Shown piece by piece: positions 1 through 5,662 of a stretch of 5,662 nucleotides of DNA. Origin of the DNA: Opitutus sp. GAS368. Lineage in GTDB: Bacteria > Verrucomicrobiota > Verrucomicrobiia > Opitutales > Opitutaceae. The notes beneath the pieces are model-generated. The model saw only the letters and a program-made list of their open reading frames with translations, had not been told where the DNA came from and did no database searches. The stretch lies in contig CAMATV010000231.1 of NCBI GenBank assembly GCA_945861235.1, forward strand, positions 1 through 5,662, given 5' to 3'. Numbering within the stretch: the stretch's first letter is position 1; each line of letters starts with the position of its first letter. Made by a program: the position numbers and the translations under genes.

Positions 1-102
1 TCTGACGAACACGTTTTCGTTTTGAGAACCGGCGGGTTGGTTGCCGGAGTGGAAGTTTGAGGCGAGTCGCGGCAACGGACATCCGACCGGCGGCGAACGT
101 TG

Positions 103-183
103 AGCTCCCGCAAACTGCCCATCCGCTCGCCCTTGCTTTGCTTCGCCTCCTTCCGGGATGCGGTTGCTTGCACGCTGACGCGT
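103..183 (-). pseudogene. Relic of an MFS transporter gene (28-codon internal fragment)
   Basis: This stretch aligns without gaps to 896-976 inside the adjacent intact MFS gene: 68 of 81 bases match, including an exact run of 23 bases (132-154). Read on the minus strand in the matching frame it is open. It encodes a peptide identical at 22 of 28 positions to residues 204-231 of the intact transporter, sharing VRVSVQ, KEAKQSK and ERMGS. That segment is the central cytoplasmic loop after TM6. Nothing on either side resembles the transporter: the side toward the gene's 5' end abuts a dispersed repeat at 184. It is therefore a fragment, not a gene. It could come from a partial duplication of the neighbour or be the remains of a diverged paralogue. 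The alignment is solid; the history is inferred. Confidence 0.65.
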
Positions 184-223
184 ACGGATGCAGCGGAAGA
201 CCGCCGAATGCCTGGATCGGTGT
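184..223. repeat. Dispersed repeat, shortened copy A
   Basis: Bases 184-214 match 1647-1677 with a single mismatch (207 against 1670). Bases 215-223 (gatcggtgt) match 1688-1696, so this copy lacks ten bases present in the other. The left arm seen in the 1623-1708 copy (gatgaacccggatga) is missing here, and the MFS relic begins exactly where it would be expected. Two copies within 1.5 kb suggest a family that recurs elsewhere in the genome. No coding role is apparent. Confidence 0.6.
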
Positions 224-273
224 GGCGTGGCTCGGCGACCTGAGGCCAAGGTGGAACTGCCTGCCGCCCGAAT

Positions 274-1587
274 CTACTCCGGCATTTCTTGACCCTTCGT
301 CTCCGGTAGAAAAATCAGGACCACGAGGCCGAACAAGAAAAGCACGCCCAGCACCGAGATGGCCTGGGACAGCGGCAGCGTCGCCTTCATCCACGCTGAT
401 CCCCAAATTAACACTGGCGCGGCGAGTATGCGGCCGGTGTTGAAACAGAAGCCGGCCCCGGTCGCGCGTAGATAGGTCGGAAACAATTCCGGAAAGTAAA
501 CCGCGTAGCCTGCGTGGATGCCCTGCGCGAAAAACCCGAACAGCGGCAGCAGCGCCAGCAGCACCGCGTAGCTGCCAAAGTATCCTGGTACCCAGCACAC
601 AACGAGCGTCATCACAAACGCGCCCACATGCATCAGCGCAAACGTCCGCCGTCGCCCCCAGCGGGCGCTCAGTGGTCCCATCGCCAACATGCCCACGGCC
701 GCACCCGTCGTCTGGACAAAGCCGAAAGCGATTTTTCCCCGGGCCGAAATGGTGTCGAGCGGCGCGTCGAGTTTTCGCAGTAAATCCTCCGCCAAGTTCT
801 GCCCTGCCACGACCACGCCCCAAAACGTGGCGAGCCCCACCATCGCCAGCAGCGCGCCGGCGATGGCGCGCGCGCGCCAGCGGGGATCGCCCAACAGCTC
901 GCGAAAACTGCCCATCCGCTCGGGCTTGCTTTGCTTCGCCTCCTTCCACGATTCAGGTTCCTGGACGCTGACGCGCACCCACACCACGAGCAGCGCGGGG
1001 ATCACGCCGATGAAATACGCGATGCGCCACTCTGCACCCACCGCGAGGCCGACCGCCGCCGCCAGCCACACCCCGGCCACGCTGCTCGCGTGGAAAATCC
1101 CCCCAGCCCGCTCCCGGGCGTGCTGGGGAAATACCTCCGCGACCAACGTCGCACCGACCGCCCACTCGCCGCCTACACCCATCGCCACCAGAAAACGCAG
1201 TGCGCCGACGTGCCACAGCTCCGTGGCAAATGCGGTGAGGCCGGAAAAAATGCTGTAGAACAGAATCGTCAGCACCATCACCGGTTTGCGGCCCCAGCGG
1301 TCGGCCAGCGAGCTGAAGATCCATCCGCCGAGAGTTCCGCCGATCAGGAAAATTCCGAGGAATCGTTCGCCCCACACTTTAGACAACGTGCCCATCGCCT
1401 CCGGGCTCAGCGCAGGATTCGCGGCCCGGAGCAGATCCGGCAGCATGTCGCCGCGCGTCAGATTGTAGAGTTGCCCCTCGAACGCATCAAACACCCAGCC
1501 GAGCGATGCGACGATCAGCACGAGCCATTGGTAACGGGTGACGCCGTGATACCAGGGTTGTGCGGCGGAGGCGGCGGATGAATTCAT
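274..1587 (-). CDS. MFS transporter (metabolite:H+ symporter-like)
   Basis: Encodes a 437-residue inner-membrane secondary transporter of the major facilitator superfamily, of normal length and with about 12 hydrophobic segments. TM1 (about 20-40) carries the acidic DAFEG pattern found in metabolite:H+ symporters. The loop 2-3 signature is visible as LADRWGRKPVM (94-104), followed by GVGGEW (137-142) near TM4. A charged central loop (about 205-240) separates the halves, and the motif recurs in degenerate form in the second half as SARWGRRRT (307-315). FPELFPTYLRATGAG (365-379) and the C-terminal LPETKG (427-432) are typical of the sugar/organic-acid branches. The start is ATG at 1587 with only a weak GGGAG some 12-13 bases upstream; the stop is TAG. 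It is the last gene of the minus-strand cluster, 136 bp after the dehydrogenase, and the gap holds a repeat. The substrate cannot be read from sequence; context suggests the compound attacked by the neighbouring monooxygenase. Confidence 0.93.
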   Translation of the reverse strand: MNSSAASAAQPWYHGVTRYQWLVLIVASLGWVFDAFEGQLYNLTRGDMLPDLLRAANPALSPEAMGTLSKVWGERFLGIFLIGGTLGGWIFSSLADRWGRKPVMVLTILFYSIFSGLTAFATELWHVGALRFLVAMGVGGEWAVGATLVAEVFPQHARERAGGIFHASSVAGVWLAAAVGLAVGAEWRIAYFIGVIPALLVVWVRVSVQEPESWKEAKQSKPERMGSFRELLGDPRWRARAIAGALLAMVGLATFWGVVVAGQNLAEDLLRKLDAPLDTISARGKIAFGFVQTTGAAVGMLAMGPLSARWGRRRTFALMHVGAFVMTLVVCWVPGYFGSYAVLLALLPLFGFFAQGIHAGYAVYFPELFPTYLRATGAGFCFNTGRILAAPVLIWGSAWMKATLPLSQAISVLGVLFLFGLVVLIFLPETKGQEMPE

Positions 1588-1622
1588 GCGAGGGCGAGTT
1601 CTCCCAACACATTAGAGTTTTT

Positions 1623-1708
1623 AACGATGGATGAACCCGGATGACAACGGATGCAGCGGAAGACCGCCGCATGCCTGAATCTGGGGCGATCGGTGTTCAT
1701 TCGTGGTT
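1623..1708. repeat. Dispersed repeat with imperfect inverted ends, copy B
   Basis: The gap between the dehydrogenase and the transporter gene is largely filled by this element. Its left end (1623-1642, aacgatggatgaacccggat) and the reverse complement of its right end (1689-1708) agree at 15 of 20 positions, so the unit can fold into a long interrupted hairpin on either strand. The left half also contains a loose direct repetition of 'cggatga/cggatg'. The core 1647-1677 recurs at 184-214. It resembles the small intergenic palindromic repeats spread through many GC-rich genomes. In the transcript it could act as a processing, stability or partial termination site between the two genes, but this is inference. 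Confidence 0.6.
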
Positions 1709-1723
1709 AATTTCTCCGGCGCT

Positions 1724-2848
1724 TCAGGGCGACATCTTCAGCATCTCGCCCACCGGTAGCGGACGCCCCTGGCGGATCGATTCCTCTGCCAACAGGCACA
1801 ACCCGGCGGACCACAGACCATCGCGACCGCTCGCCACCGGTGCCGCTTCGCCGCGCACCATGTGCACGCAACGCGCGATCTCCTCGCGCAGCTCGAAGAG
1901 CTCTCCGCTTTTTTTCTCGAATTGAAAGTCCTCCAGATTTTCTCCGTTGAAGATCTTGAGGAAAAAACTCGGGTCCAGCGTGCGGTCGATGGCCCCGCTC
2001 CAACCGGCCCACACCGCCCCCTTGCTGCCGGTCACCTTCACGGTCTGATGATGTTCGAACGCCGCGAGTGTCTGCGAGACGACCGCATAGGCACCGTTCG
2101 CGTAGCGAAACATGGCGGAAAAATTGTCGAATAGTTGCGGCCGCTGCGGGTCGCGCGATTTGCCATAGGCGGAGAGCTCCACGGGATCGCCGGCGCTCTC
2201 GAGATACCAACGGGCGAGATCGAAGAAATGGATCGGCTCCTCCAACACCCAGCTCCCGACCCGCTCCCGATCGTAACGCCAACCCGCTGAGCCCTGGCGG
2301 TAGGGTCGGCGCGACAGCTCGACCAAAACGTAGTACGGCTCGCCAATCGTACCGCGGTCGATCACGCGCTTGATTTCGCCCCACTGCACCGAGAGCCGCA
2401 GCTCGTGGCCCACGGCGAGGTGCCGCCCGCGTTGCTGCGCGAGCGCGACGATCGCCCGGCAATCTTCCACGCGGAGCGCCATGGGTTTCTCCAGCAACAG
2501 ATGACAGCCGGCGTTGAGTGCGTCGGTGGCGATTTCCAGGTGGGTGTGGCTCGGGGTCACCACGTCGACGAGGTCGAGGGTCGTTGCGGCGAGCATTTGC
2601 CGGTGATCGGAAAAAATGCGCGCGGTGGGATGCGCCCGCGCGGCCGCCTCGCGCGACGCCGCCGATGGGGCTACGATTGCGACGAGCTGCGCCGCGGGAT
2701 TGCCCGCGATCGACTGCGCATGGAGTTGCCCCCAAGCACCGAAACCGACGAGGCCGAAACGAACGGGTGGGTGCGGCAGGTGAGGATTCACGTGAGGCAC
2801 CGGCGTTGGCGCAGGGGTGAGCGCTCCAGTCATGAAAAGCGGATTCAT
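1724..2848 (-). CDS. Gfo/Idh/MocA family NAD(P)-dependent oxidoreductase
   Basis: Encodes a 374-residue cytoplasmic dehydrogenase of the family that oxidises or reduces sugars, inositols and related polyols with NAD(P). The Rossmann fold starts at about residue 30 with FGLVGFGAWG, giving the GxGxxG dinucleotide motif at 35-40. DVVTPSHTH (95-103) and the hallmark EKP (120-122, with the family's conserved lysine) follow. The C-terminal alpha/beta domain (about 150-374) contains SWVLEEPIHFFD (199-210). This corresponds to the usual 'D-x-x-x-H' active-site segment, but Glu203 stands where Asp is usual; His207 is kept. The N-terminus is extended by a Pro/His-rich stretch (11-28). The start chosen is ATG at 2848, which overlaps the stop of the upstream monooxygenase as ATGA and implies translational coupling; ATG at 2833 is an alternative. 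The frame stays open upstream to 3103, but that part is antiparallel noise inside the monooxygenase gene. The substrate is unknown. Confidence 0.92.
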   Translation of the reverse strand: MNPLFMTGALTPAPTPVPHVNPHLPHPPVRFGLVGFGAWGQLHAQSIAGNPAAQLVAIVAPSAASREAAARAHPTARIFSDHRQMLAATTLDLVDVVTPSHTHLEIATDALNAGCHLLLEKPMALRVEDCRAIVALAQQRGRHLAVGHELRLSVQWGEIKRVIDRGTIGEPYYVLVELSRRPYRQGSAGWRYDRERVGSWVLEEPIHFFDLARWYLESAGDPVELSAYGKSRDPQRPQLFDNFSAMFRYANGAYAVVSQTLAAFEHHQTVKVTGSKGAVWAGWSGAIDRTLDPSFFLKIFNGENLEDFQFEKKSGELFELREEIARCVHMVRGEAAPVASGRDGLWSAGLCLLAEESIRQGRPLPVGEMLKMSP

Positions 2849-3999
2849 TTTCTCGGTGCCGTCGTCAACGGCGTCACGGGATCGGCGACGAGGCGGTGCT
2901 GCACTGCGTTCAGGCGGCAGGTCGGGAGCCGCGGCAGCACATATTTTGCGAAGAGATCGCATTCCTCGCGGTGCGGATAGCCACTCAGGACAAACGCGCG
3001 CATGCCCATGTCGATGTAGCGATTTATTTTGGCGAGCACTTGATCCGGATCGCCGACAATCGCACTGCCGCAACCGCTGCGCGCGAGACCGATGCCGGAC
3101 CAAATGTGCTCCTCGATGAAAAGATCCGCGTCGGCTTTCGCTCGCAATGCGTCCTGCCGCAGGACGCCCGCGCTCTGCGCGTCCAGCGACCGCGCTCTGA
3201 TCTCCCGGCCTTTGGCGAGATCCAGTTTCGAGATCAGCCGTTTCGCGGCCGCGCGGGCTGCGGTTTCAGTTTCCCGGACAATGATGTGAATGCGCAGACC
3301 AAAATCGATCACGCGGCCGTGCCGTGCAGCAAGCGCGCTCATGCTTTGCATGGTGGCCGCGAGACGATCCTCGGTTTCCGGCCACATCAAAAACACATCG
3401 CAATGCTTCGCGCACAATTCCTGGGCCGCTGGTGAAATCCCGCCGAAATAGAGCAGGGGGCCGCCGTTCTGCTGATAGGGCTTGGCCGGCTCGCAGTTCG
3501 GCAGGCTGAAATTGTAGAACGTACCCCTCCAGTCCAGCGGGCCATCCGTCACCCAAAGTTTTTGCAAAATTTGAATGACCTCGCTGCTGCGCTCGTAGCG
3601 CACCTCGTTCGATTCCTTCAGGCCGGGTAGGTCCGACGAGATGATGTTCAGCGTGAGGCGGCCTTGCGCGAGGTGGTCGAGGGTCGCGATCGCGCGCGCG
3701 AGCATCGGTGGCCAGACCTCGCCCATGCGCAGTGCCACGAGCTGGTTGATCTGCCGGGTCTGCCCGGCCATGGCCGCAGCAAAAGTCAGGGCATCTTGTC
3801 CGGGCACCCACCCGGACGGCAGCAAAATGTTTTGATAGCCCAGCGCGTCGGCTTGGCGCACGAGCCCGCCGCAGTGTGCGAAGCTGCTCCGCCGATCTCC
3901 CTCTGGCACCCCGAGGAATTCCCCGTCCTCGTTGCAGAGGGCGGAAAACCAAGCGACTTCGACCTTACGGTCCGAGGTGCGGAACGAGAGCGGGGGCAT
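2845..3999 (-). CDS. LLM-class flavin-dependent monooxygenase, SsuD-like (alkanesulfonate monooxygenase family)
   Basis: Encodes a 384-residue TIM-barrel enzyme of the bacterial-luciferase-like group. Such enzymes use FMNH2 from a separate reductase and O2 to split the C-S bond of sulfonates, giving sulfite and an aldehyde. From memory of E. coli SsuD (381 aa), the match is clear along the whole length. Counting from the ATG, conserved blocks include LVALR (about 87-91), ATLDHLAQGR (105-114), LYFGGISPAAQEL (183-195), FGLRIHIIVRETE (233-245), GIGLARSGCG (302-311) and FVLSGYPHREE (336-346). The SsuD active-site residues Arg226, His228, Arg297 and Tyr331 have counterparts at Arg236, His238, Arg307 and Tyr341. 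SsuD Cys54 has no counterpart: the loop reads PSGWVPGQD. A tail of about 20 residues follows the usual end. ATG at 3999 is preferred because it gives the family length; GTG at 4053 would add 18 residues without recognisable homology. Neither has a convincing ribosome binding site. It is the first gene of the cluster. The exact substrate is uncertain; a related desulfonating or other LLM enzyme is possible. Confidence 0.88.
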   Translation of the reverse strand: MPPLSFRTSDRKVEVAWFSALCNEDGEFLGVPEGDRRSSFAHCGGLVRQADALGYQNILLPSGWVPGQDALTFAAAMAGQTRQINQLVALRMGEVWPPMLARAIATLDHLAQGRLTLNIISSDLPGLKESNEVRYERSSEVIQILQKLWVTDGPLDWRGTFYNFSLPNCEPAKPYQQNGGPLLYFGGISPAAQELCAKHCDVFLMWPETEDRLAATMQSMSALAARHGRVIDFGLRIHIIVRETETAARAAAKRLISKLDLAKGREIRARSLDAQSAGVLRQDALRAKADADLFIEEHIWSGIGLARSGCGSAIVGDPDQVLAKINRYIDMGMRAFVLSGYPHREECDLFAKYVLPRLPTCRLNAVQHRLVADPVTPLTTAPRK

Positions 4000-4134
4000 C
4001 GCTCGAGAGTAAGCAAGGGGCCGGCGGAAATTGGGAGCGAAAATTTCGGCCACCGTTCGCTGGGGGTGTAACTGGAATTGAAGTCGCCGGGGCCTTTATC
4101 CTAAAAGCGACAGTTGAGCGAGACAGTTAAACGT

Positions 4135-4143
4135 GGAGGTGAT
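4135..4143 (+). promoter_or_regulatory. Strong Shine-Dalgarno sequence, oddly distant from the transposase ATG
   Basis: The bases ggaggtgat are fully complementary to the 3' end of bacterial 16S rRNA. The core ggagg ends 18 bases before the ATG at 4158, well beyond the usual 5-9. In the transposase frame the only codons between the upstream stop (TGA, 4140-4142) and that ATG are TTA, ATT, GGG, TGC and ACG. The ATT at 4146 is the only one that might start translation at normal spacing (six bases). A hairpin begins at the very next base, 4144. Confidence 0.7.
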
Positions 4144-4170
4144 TAATTGGGTGCACGATGCACCCGATTA
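4144..4170 (+). promoter_or_regulatory. Hairpin enclosing the transposase start codon
   Basis: Bases 4144-4155 pair with 4159-4170 to form a 12-bp stem with one G-U pair (4148-4166) and a three-base loop, CGA (4156-4158). The arms are taattgggtgca and tgcacccgatta. The A of the ATG start is the last loop base, and its T and G are in the stem. In mRNA this would hide the start codon directly downstream of the Shine-Dalgarno sequence, a known way of limiting transposase synthesis in other IS families. As DNA it is also a palindrome that a protein could bind. The pairing is read directly; the role is inferred. Confidence 0.6.
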
Positions 4171-5662
4171 TTGCCAGTGAAACCGTTCACCCTGCGGGTG
4201 AGTCGAAAATTGCGTTGGCCAGCGCGGTGGAATCGGAGCTGGTGATCGACACGCCCGGCGGGCGTTACCGCGCAAGTTTTGACGATCGCACCCCAGTCAG
4301 TGCGTTGGGACCGCTGGTGTTTTTCGCGCAGTATCTGCAGGCCAGCGGGCAGTTCGAGGCGTTGTGTCGGAACGCGCCGCTGGTCTATCGCAGTCCGAAC
4401 GCGCCGGCCGCGCGCGATGTCGTGGGCACGGTGGTGCTGGGAATTTTAGCGGGGCATTGGCGCTACGCGCATCTCTCGGCGCTGCGCTTCGACGAGGTCG
4501 CTCCAGGCTTGTTGGGACTGAGCACGATTTGCAGCGAGGATAGCGTGCGCCGGGGTTTGCGCCGCGTCGATCAGATCGAGGGCGCGCAGTGGTTGCGCGG
4601 CCATTTGCGCCAGAGCTGGTGGGAGTTTTTATCGACGCCGTGGATCCTCGATGTCGATACCACGATCAAGCCCCTCTATGGCCGGCAGGAAGGCGCCGCG
4701 GTGGGCTATAATCCGCAGAAACCCGGGCGGCCCAGCCATGCGTTGCACACGTATTGGATCTCGACGTTGCGACTGTGCTTGGACGTGGAAACGCATCCGG
4801 GCAACCACTCGGCGGCCGGCTACGGCTTGGACGGCTTGTGGACGTTGATCGATGAGTTGCCCCCGCAGCGACGGCCCCATCTGGTGCGCGGCGACTGTGC
4901 GTATGGCCACGAGACGTGCTTGCTCGCAGCGGAAAAAAGAGGGCAGGCGTATCTGTTTAAATTACGGCGCTCGCAGGGCGTGACCAGGTTGATCACGCAG
5001 ATCGAGCGCGAGCGGGAAACGCGTTGGCAGGACGCGGGACAGGGCTGGGTCGGCACGGAGGGGAGTTTGCGTTTGCAGGGGTGGAGCCTCGCCCGGCGCG
5101 TGGTGATCTTGCGGCGGCGGCTGTCGCAGTCGCGCAGTCCCCGCGCGCGCCGCCAGACGGCCAAGCAGGCGGCCAATCTTTGGACGCACGCGGGGCTGGA
5201 GATCGCCGCCTGCGAAGTCATCGACTATGAGTATCAAGTGTTGGTCACCAATCTGACCTATGGCGTGGAAACCCTCGCGCCGATGTATCGGGCCCGCGGT
5301 GACGCGGAAAATCCGTTCGACGAACTCAAAAATCAGTGGGGCTGGGGCGGTTTCACCACCCAGCGACTGGCCACCAGTCAACAGGCCGCGCGGCTGATCG
5401 CCTTGGTCTATAACTGGTGGACGCTGTATAATCGGCTGGTCACGCCGGGGCAACATCACGAGGCGATCACCAGTCGCCCGCGGCTGCTCGGCGGAGTCGC
5501 CAAACAAAGCGACCATGCCGGGCAAAAGCGCCTGGCGGTGCGCTTGCTCCACGCCGATGCGCCCGATCTGAAGCCTCGGATCATCGCCCTGGTCGGTTGG
5601 TTGCAGGATCTGCTGACAAGTGCGGAGCAGTTGGACGTCGCCACCCGCTGGCAACGGATCGT
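4158..5662 (+). CDS. DDE transposase of an IS4/IS1380-like element (3' end beyond window)
   Basis: An open frame of 501 codons from ATG at 4158 reaches the window edge without a stop. The protein is a DDE/RNase H-fold transposase, which cuts and joins DNA at the ends of its own element. The first catalytic Asp lies in LDVDTT (probably Asp167). It is followed by the family-typical KPLYGRQEGAAVGYNPQKPG (171-190) and then RPSH. The second is Asp246 in RGDCAYG. The third is Glu384 in YRARGDAENPFDELK, where Tyr377, Arg380, Glu384 and Lys391 reproduce the IS4-type Y(2)R(3)E(6)K spacing exactly. An Arg/Lys-rich stretch (about 304-336) sits in the insertion between the second Asp and the Glu. All catalytic residues are present and no frameshift or internal stop is seen, so it may be active if the missing end is intact. 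Its start region is structured (hairpins at 4144-4170 and 4187-4201). The family could be named IS4 or a related group; the YREK signature favours the IS4 superfamily. Confidence 0.92.
   Translation, partial: MHPIIASETVHPAGESKIALASAVESELVIDTPGGRYRASFDDRTPVSALGPLVFFAQYLQASGQFEALCRNAPLVYRSPNAPAARDVVGTVVLGILAGHWRYAHLSALRFDEVAPGLLGLSTICSEDSVRRGLRRVDQIEGAQWLRGHLRQSWWEFLSTPWILDVDTTIKPLYGRQEGAAVGYNPQKPGRPSHALHTYWISTLRLCLDVETHPGNHSAAGYGLDGLWTLIDELPPQRRPHLVRGDCAYGHETCLLAAEKRGQAYLFKLRRSQGVTRLITQIERERETRWQDAGQGWVGTEGSLRLQGWSLARRVVILRRRLSQSRSPRARRQTAKQAANLWTHAGLEIAACEVIDYEYQVLVTNLTYGVETLAPMYRARGDAENPFDELKNQWGWGGFTTQRLATSQQAARLIALVYNWWTLYNRLVTPGQHHEAITSRPRLLGGVAKQSDHAGQKRLAVRLLHADAPDLKPRIIALVGWLQDLLTSAEQLDVATRWQRI
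4187..4201 (+). promoter_or_regulatory. Second hairpin, inside the transposase 5' coding region
   Basis: Bases 4187-4192 (tcaccc) pair perfectly with 4196-4201 (gggtga) around a three-base loop, TGC. The hairpin covers codons 10-15 of the transposase, 17 bases after the start-codon hairpin. Its arms contain the same CACCC and GGGTG cores as the first hairpin, so exchange of partners is possible. It is short and could be chance; its placement is what makes it worth recording. Confidence 0.35.

Larger units (their letters stand above)
4093..5662 (+). mobile_element. Insertion sequence, left part (IS4/IS1380-like); right end outside window
   Basis: The region is defined by the DDE transposase gene running off the right edge. 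The left boundary must lie in the roughly 100 bp between the monooxygenase start and the transposase start. The stretch from about 4093 (cctttatcctaaaagcgac) looks like a typical IS terminal sequence and is taken as the candidate end. The partner inverted repeat and any target duplication lie outside the window, so this boundary is a guess. The element points away from the minus-strand cluster and has landed immediately upstream of its first gene. Confidence 0.55.

Noticed and set aside
29..47. ccggc/gccgg inverted repeat as a terminator
   Set aside because: There are only five pairs around a nine-base loop and no T tract follows on the appropriate strand; this is expected by chance in GC-rich DNA.
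57..443. Plus-strand open frame of 128 codons
   Set aside because: It spans the MFS relic, the repeat and 170 bp antisense to the MFS gene. Its composition is Pro/Arg-rich with no recognisable domain; it is a shadow of GC-rich DNA.
2405..2980. Plus-strand open frame of 191 codons
   Set aside because: It is antisense to the dehydrogenase and the end of the monooxygenase, both of which have clear family motifs. The translated product looks random and Arg-rich.
2849..3103. N-terminal extension of the dehydrogenase by 85 codons
   Set aside because: It would overlap the monooxygenase by 255 bp. The extension is Arg/Ala-rich without homology, and the Rossmann fold already starts normally after the ATG at 2848.
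4098..4131. Minus-strand promoter for the cluster (TAGGAT at 4103-4098 with TTTAAC at 4131-4126)
   Set aside because: The spacing is 22 bases and the -35 match is poor; there is not enough to call a promoter.
4962..5654. Minus-strand open frame of 230 codons
   Set aside because: It is antisense to the transposase, whose catalytic motifs lie in the plus frame. No domain is recognisable.

Overview
The window looks like a piece of a GC-rich bacterial chromosome: a three-gene metabolic cluster on the minus strand, with an insertion sequence (IS) directly upstream of it. The organism cannot be named from this sequence. GC content, codon use and a dispersed repeat with 'gatgaac..ggatg'/'gttcat.cgtggtt' ends fit a Verrucomicrobiota (Opitutaceae-like) genome. 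That guess rests on memory of such repeats and is weak.

Layout from left to right. Positions 1-273 hold no intact gene. They contain an 81-bp degenerate copy of an internal piece of the neighbouring transporter gene (103-183, minus), abutting a shortened copy of a dispersed repeat (184-223). Nothing was recognised in 1-102 or 224-273, and no clear terminator was seen. A major facilitator transporter occupies 274-1587 (minus). A second, longer copy of the repeat with imperfect inverted ends lies in the gap at 1623-1708. A Gfo/Idh/MocA-family NAD(P)-dependent dehydrogenase follows at 1724-2848 (minus). It overlaps by four bases (ATGA) an SsuD-like, FMNH2-dependent monooxygenase of the luciferase-like (LLM) family at 2845-3999 (minus; a GTG start at 4053 is possible). 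From about 4093 to the right edge, on the plus strand, runs the left part of an IS with a DDE transposase that is open for 501 codons and leaves the window without a stop.

The minus-strand genes read monooxygenase, then dehydrogenase, then transporter, which looks like an operon. A plausible but unproven reading is uptake of an organosulfonate by the MFS protein, oxidative C-S cleavage by the SsuD-like enzyme, and conversion of the resulting carbonyl or sugar product by the dehydrogenase. This would resemble in logic the monooxygenase routes for sulfoquinovose. No flavin reductase is visible.

The most unusual small-scale feature is at the transposase start. A near-perfect Shine-Dalgarno sequence lies too far (18 nt) from the only ATG. 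A 12-bp hairpin fills the gap and holds the first base of that ATG in its loop. A second hairpin follows within the first 15 codons, and its arms can pair with those of the first.
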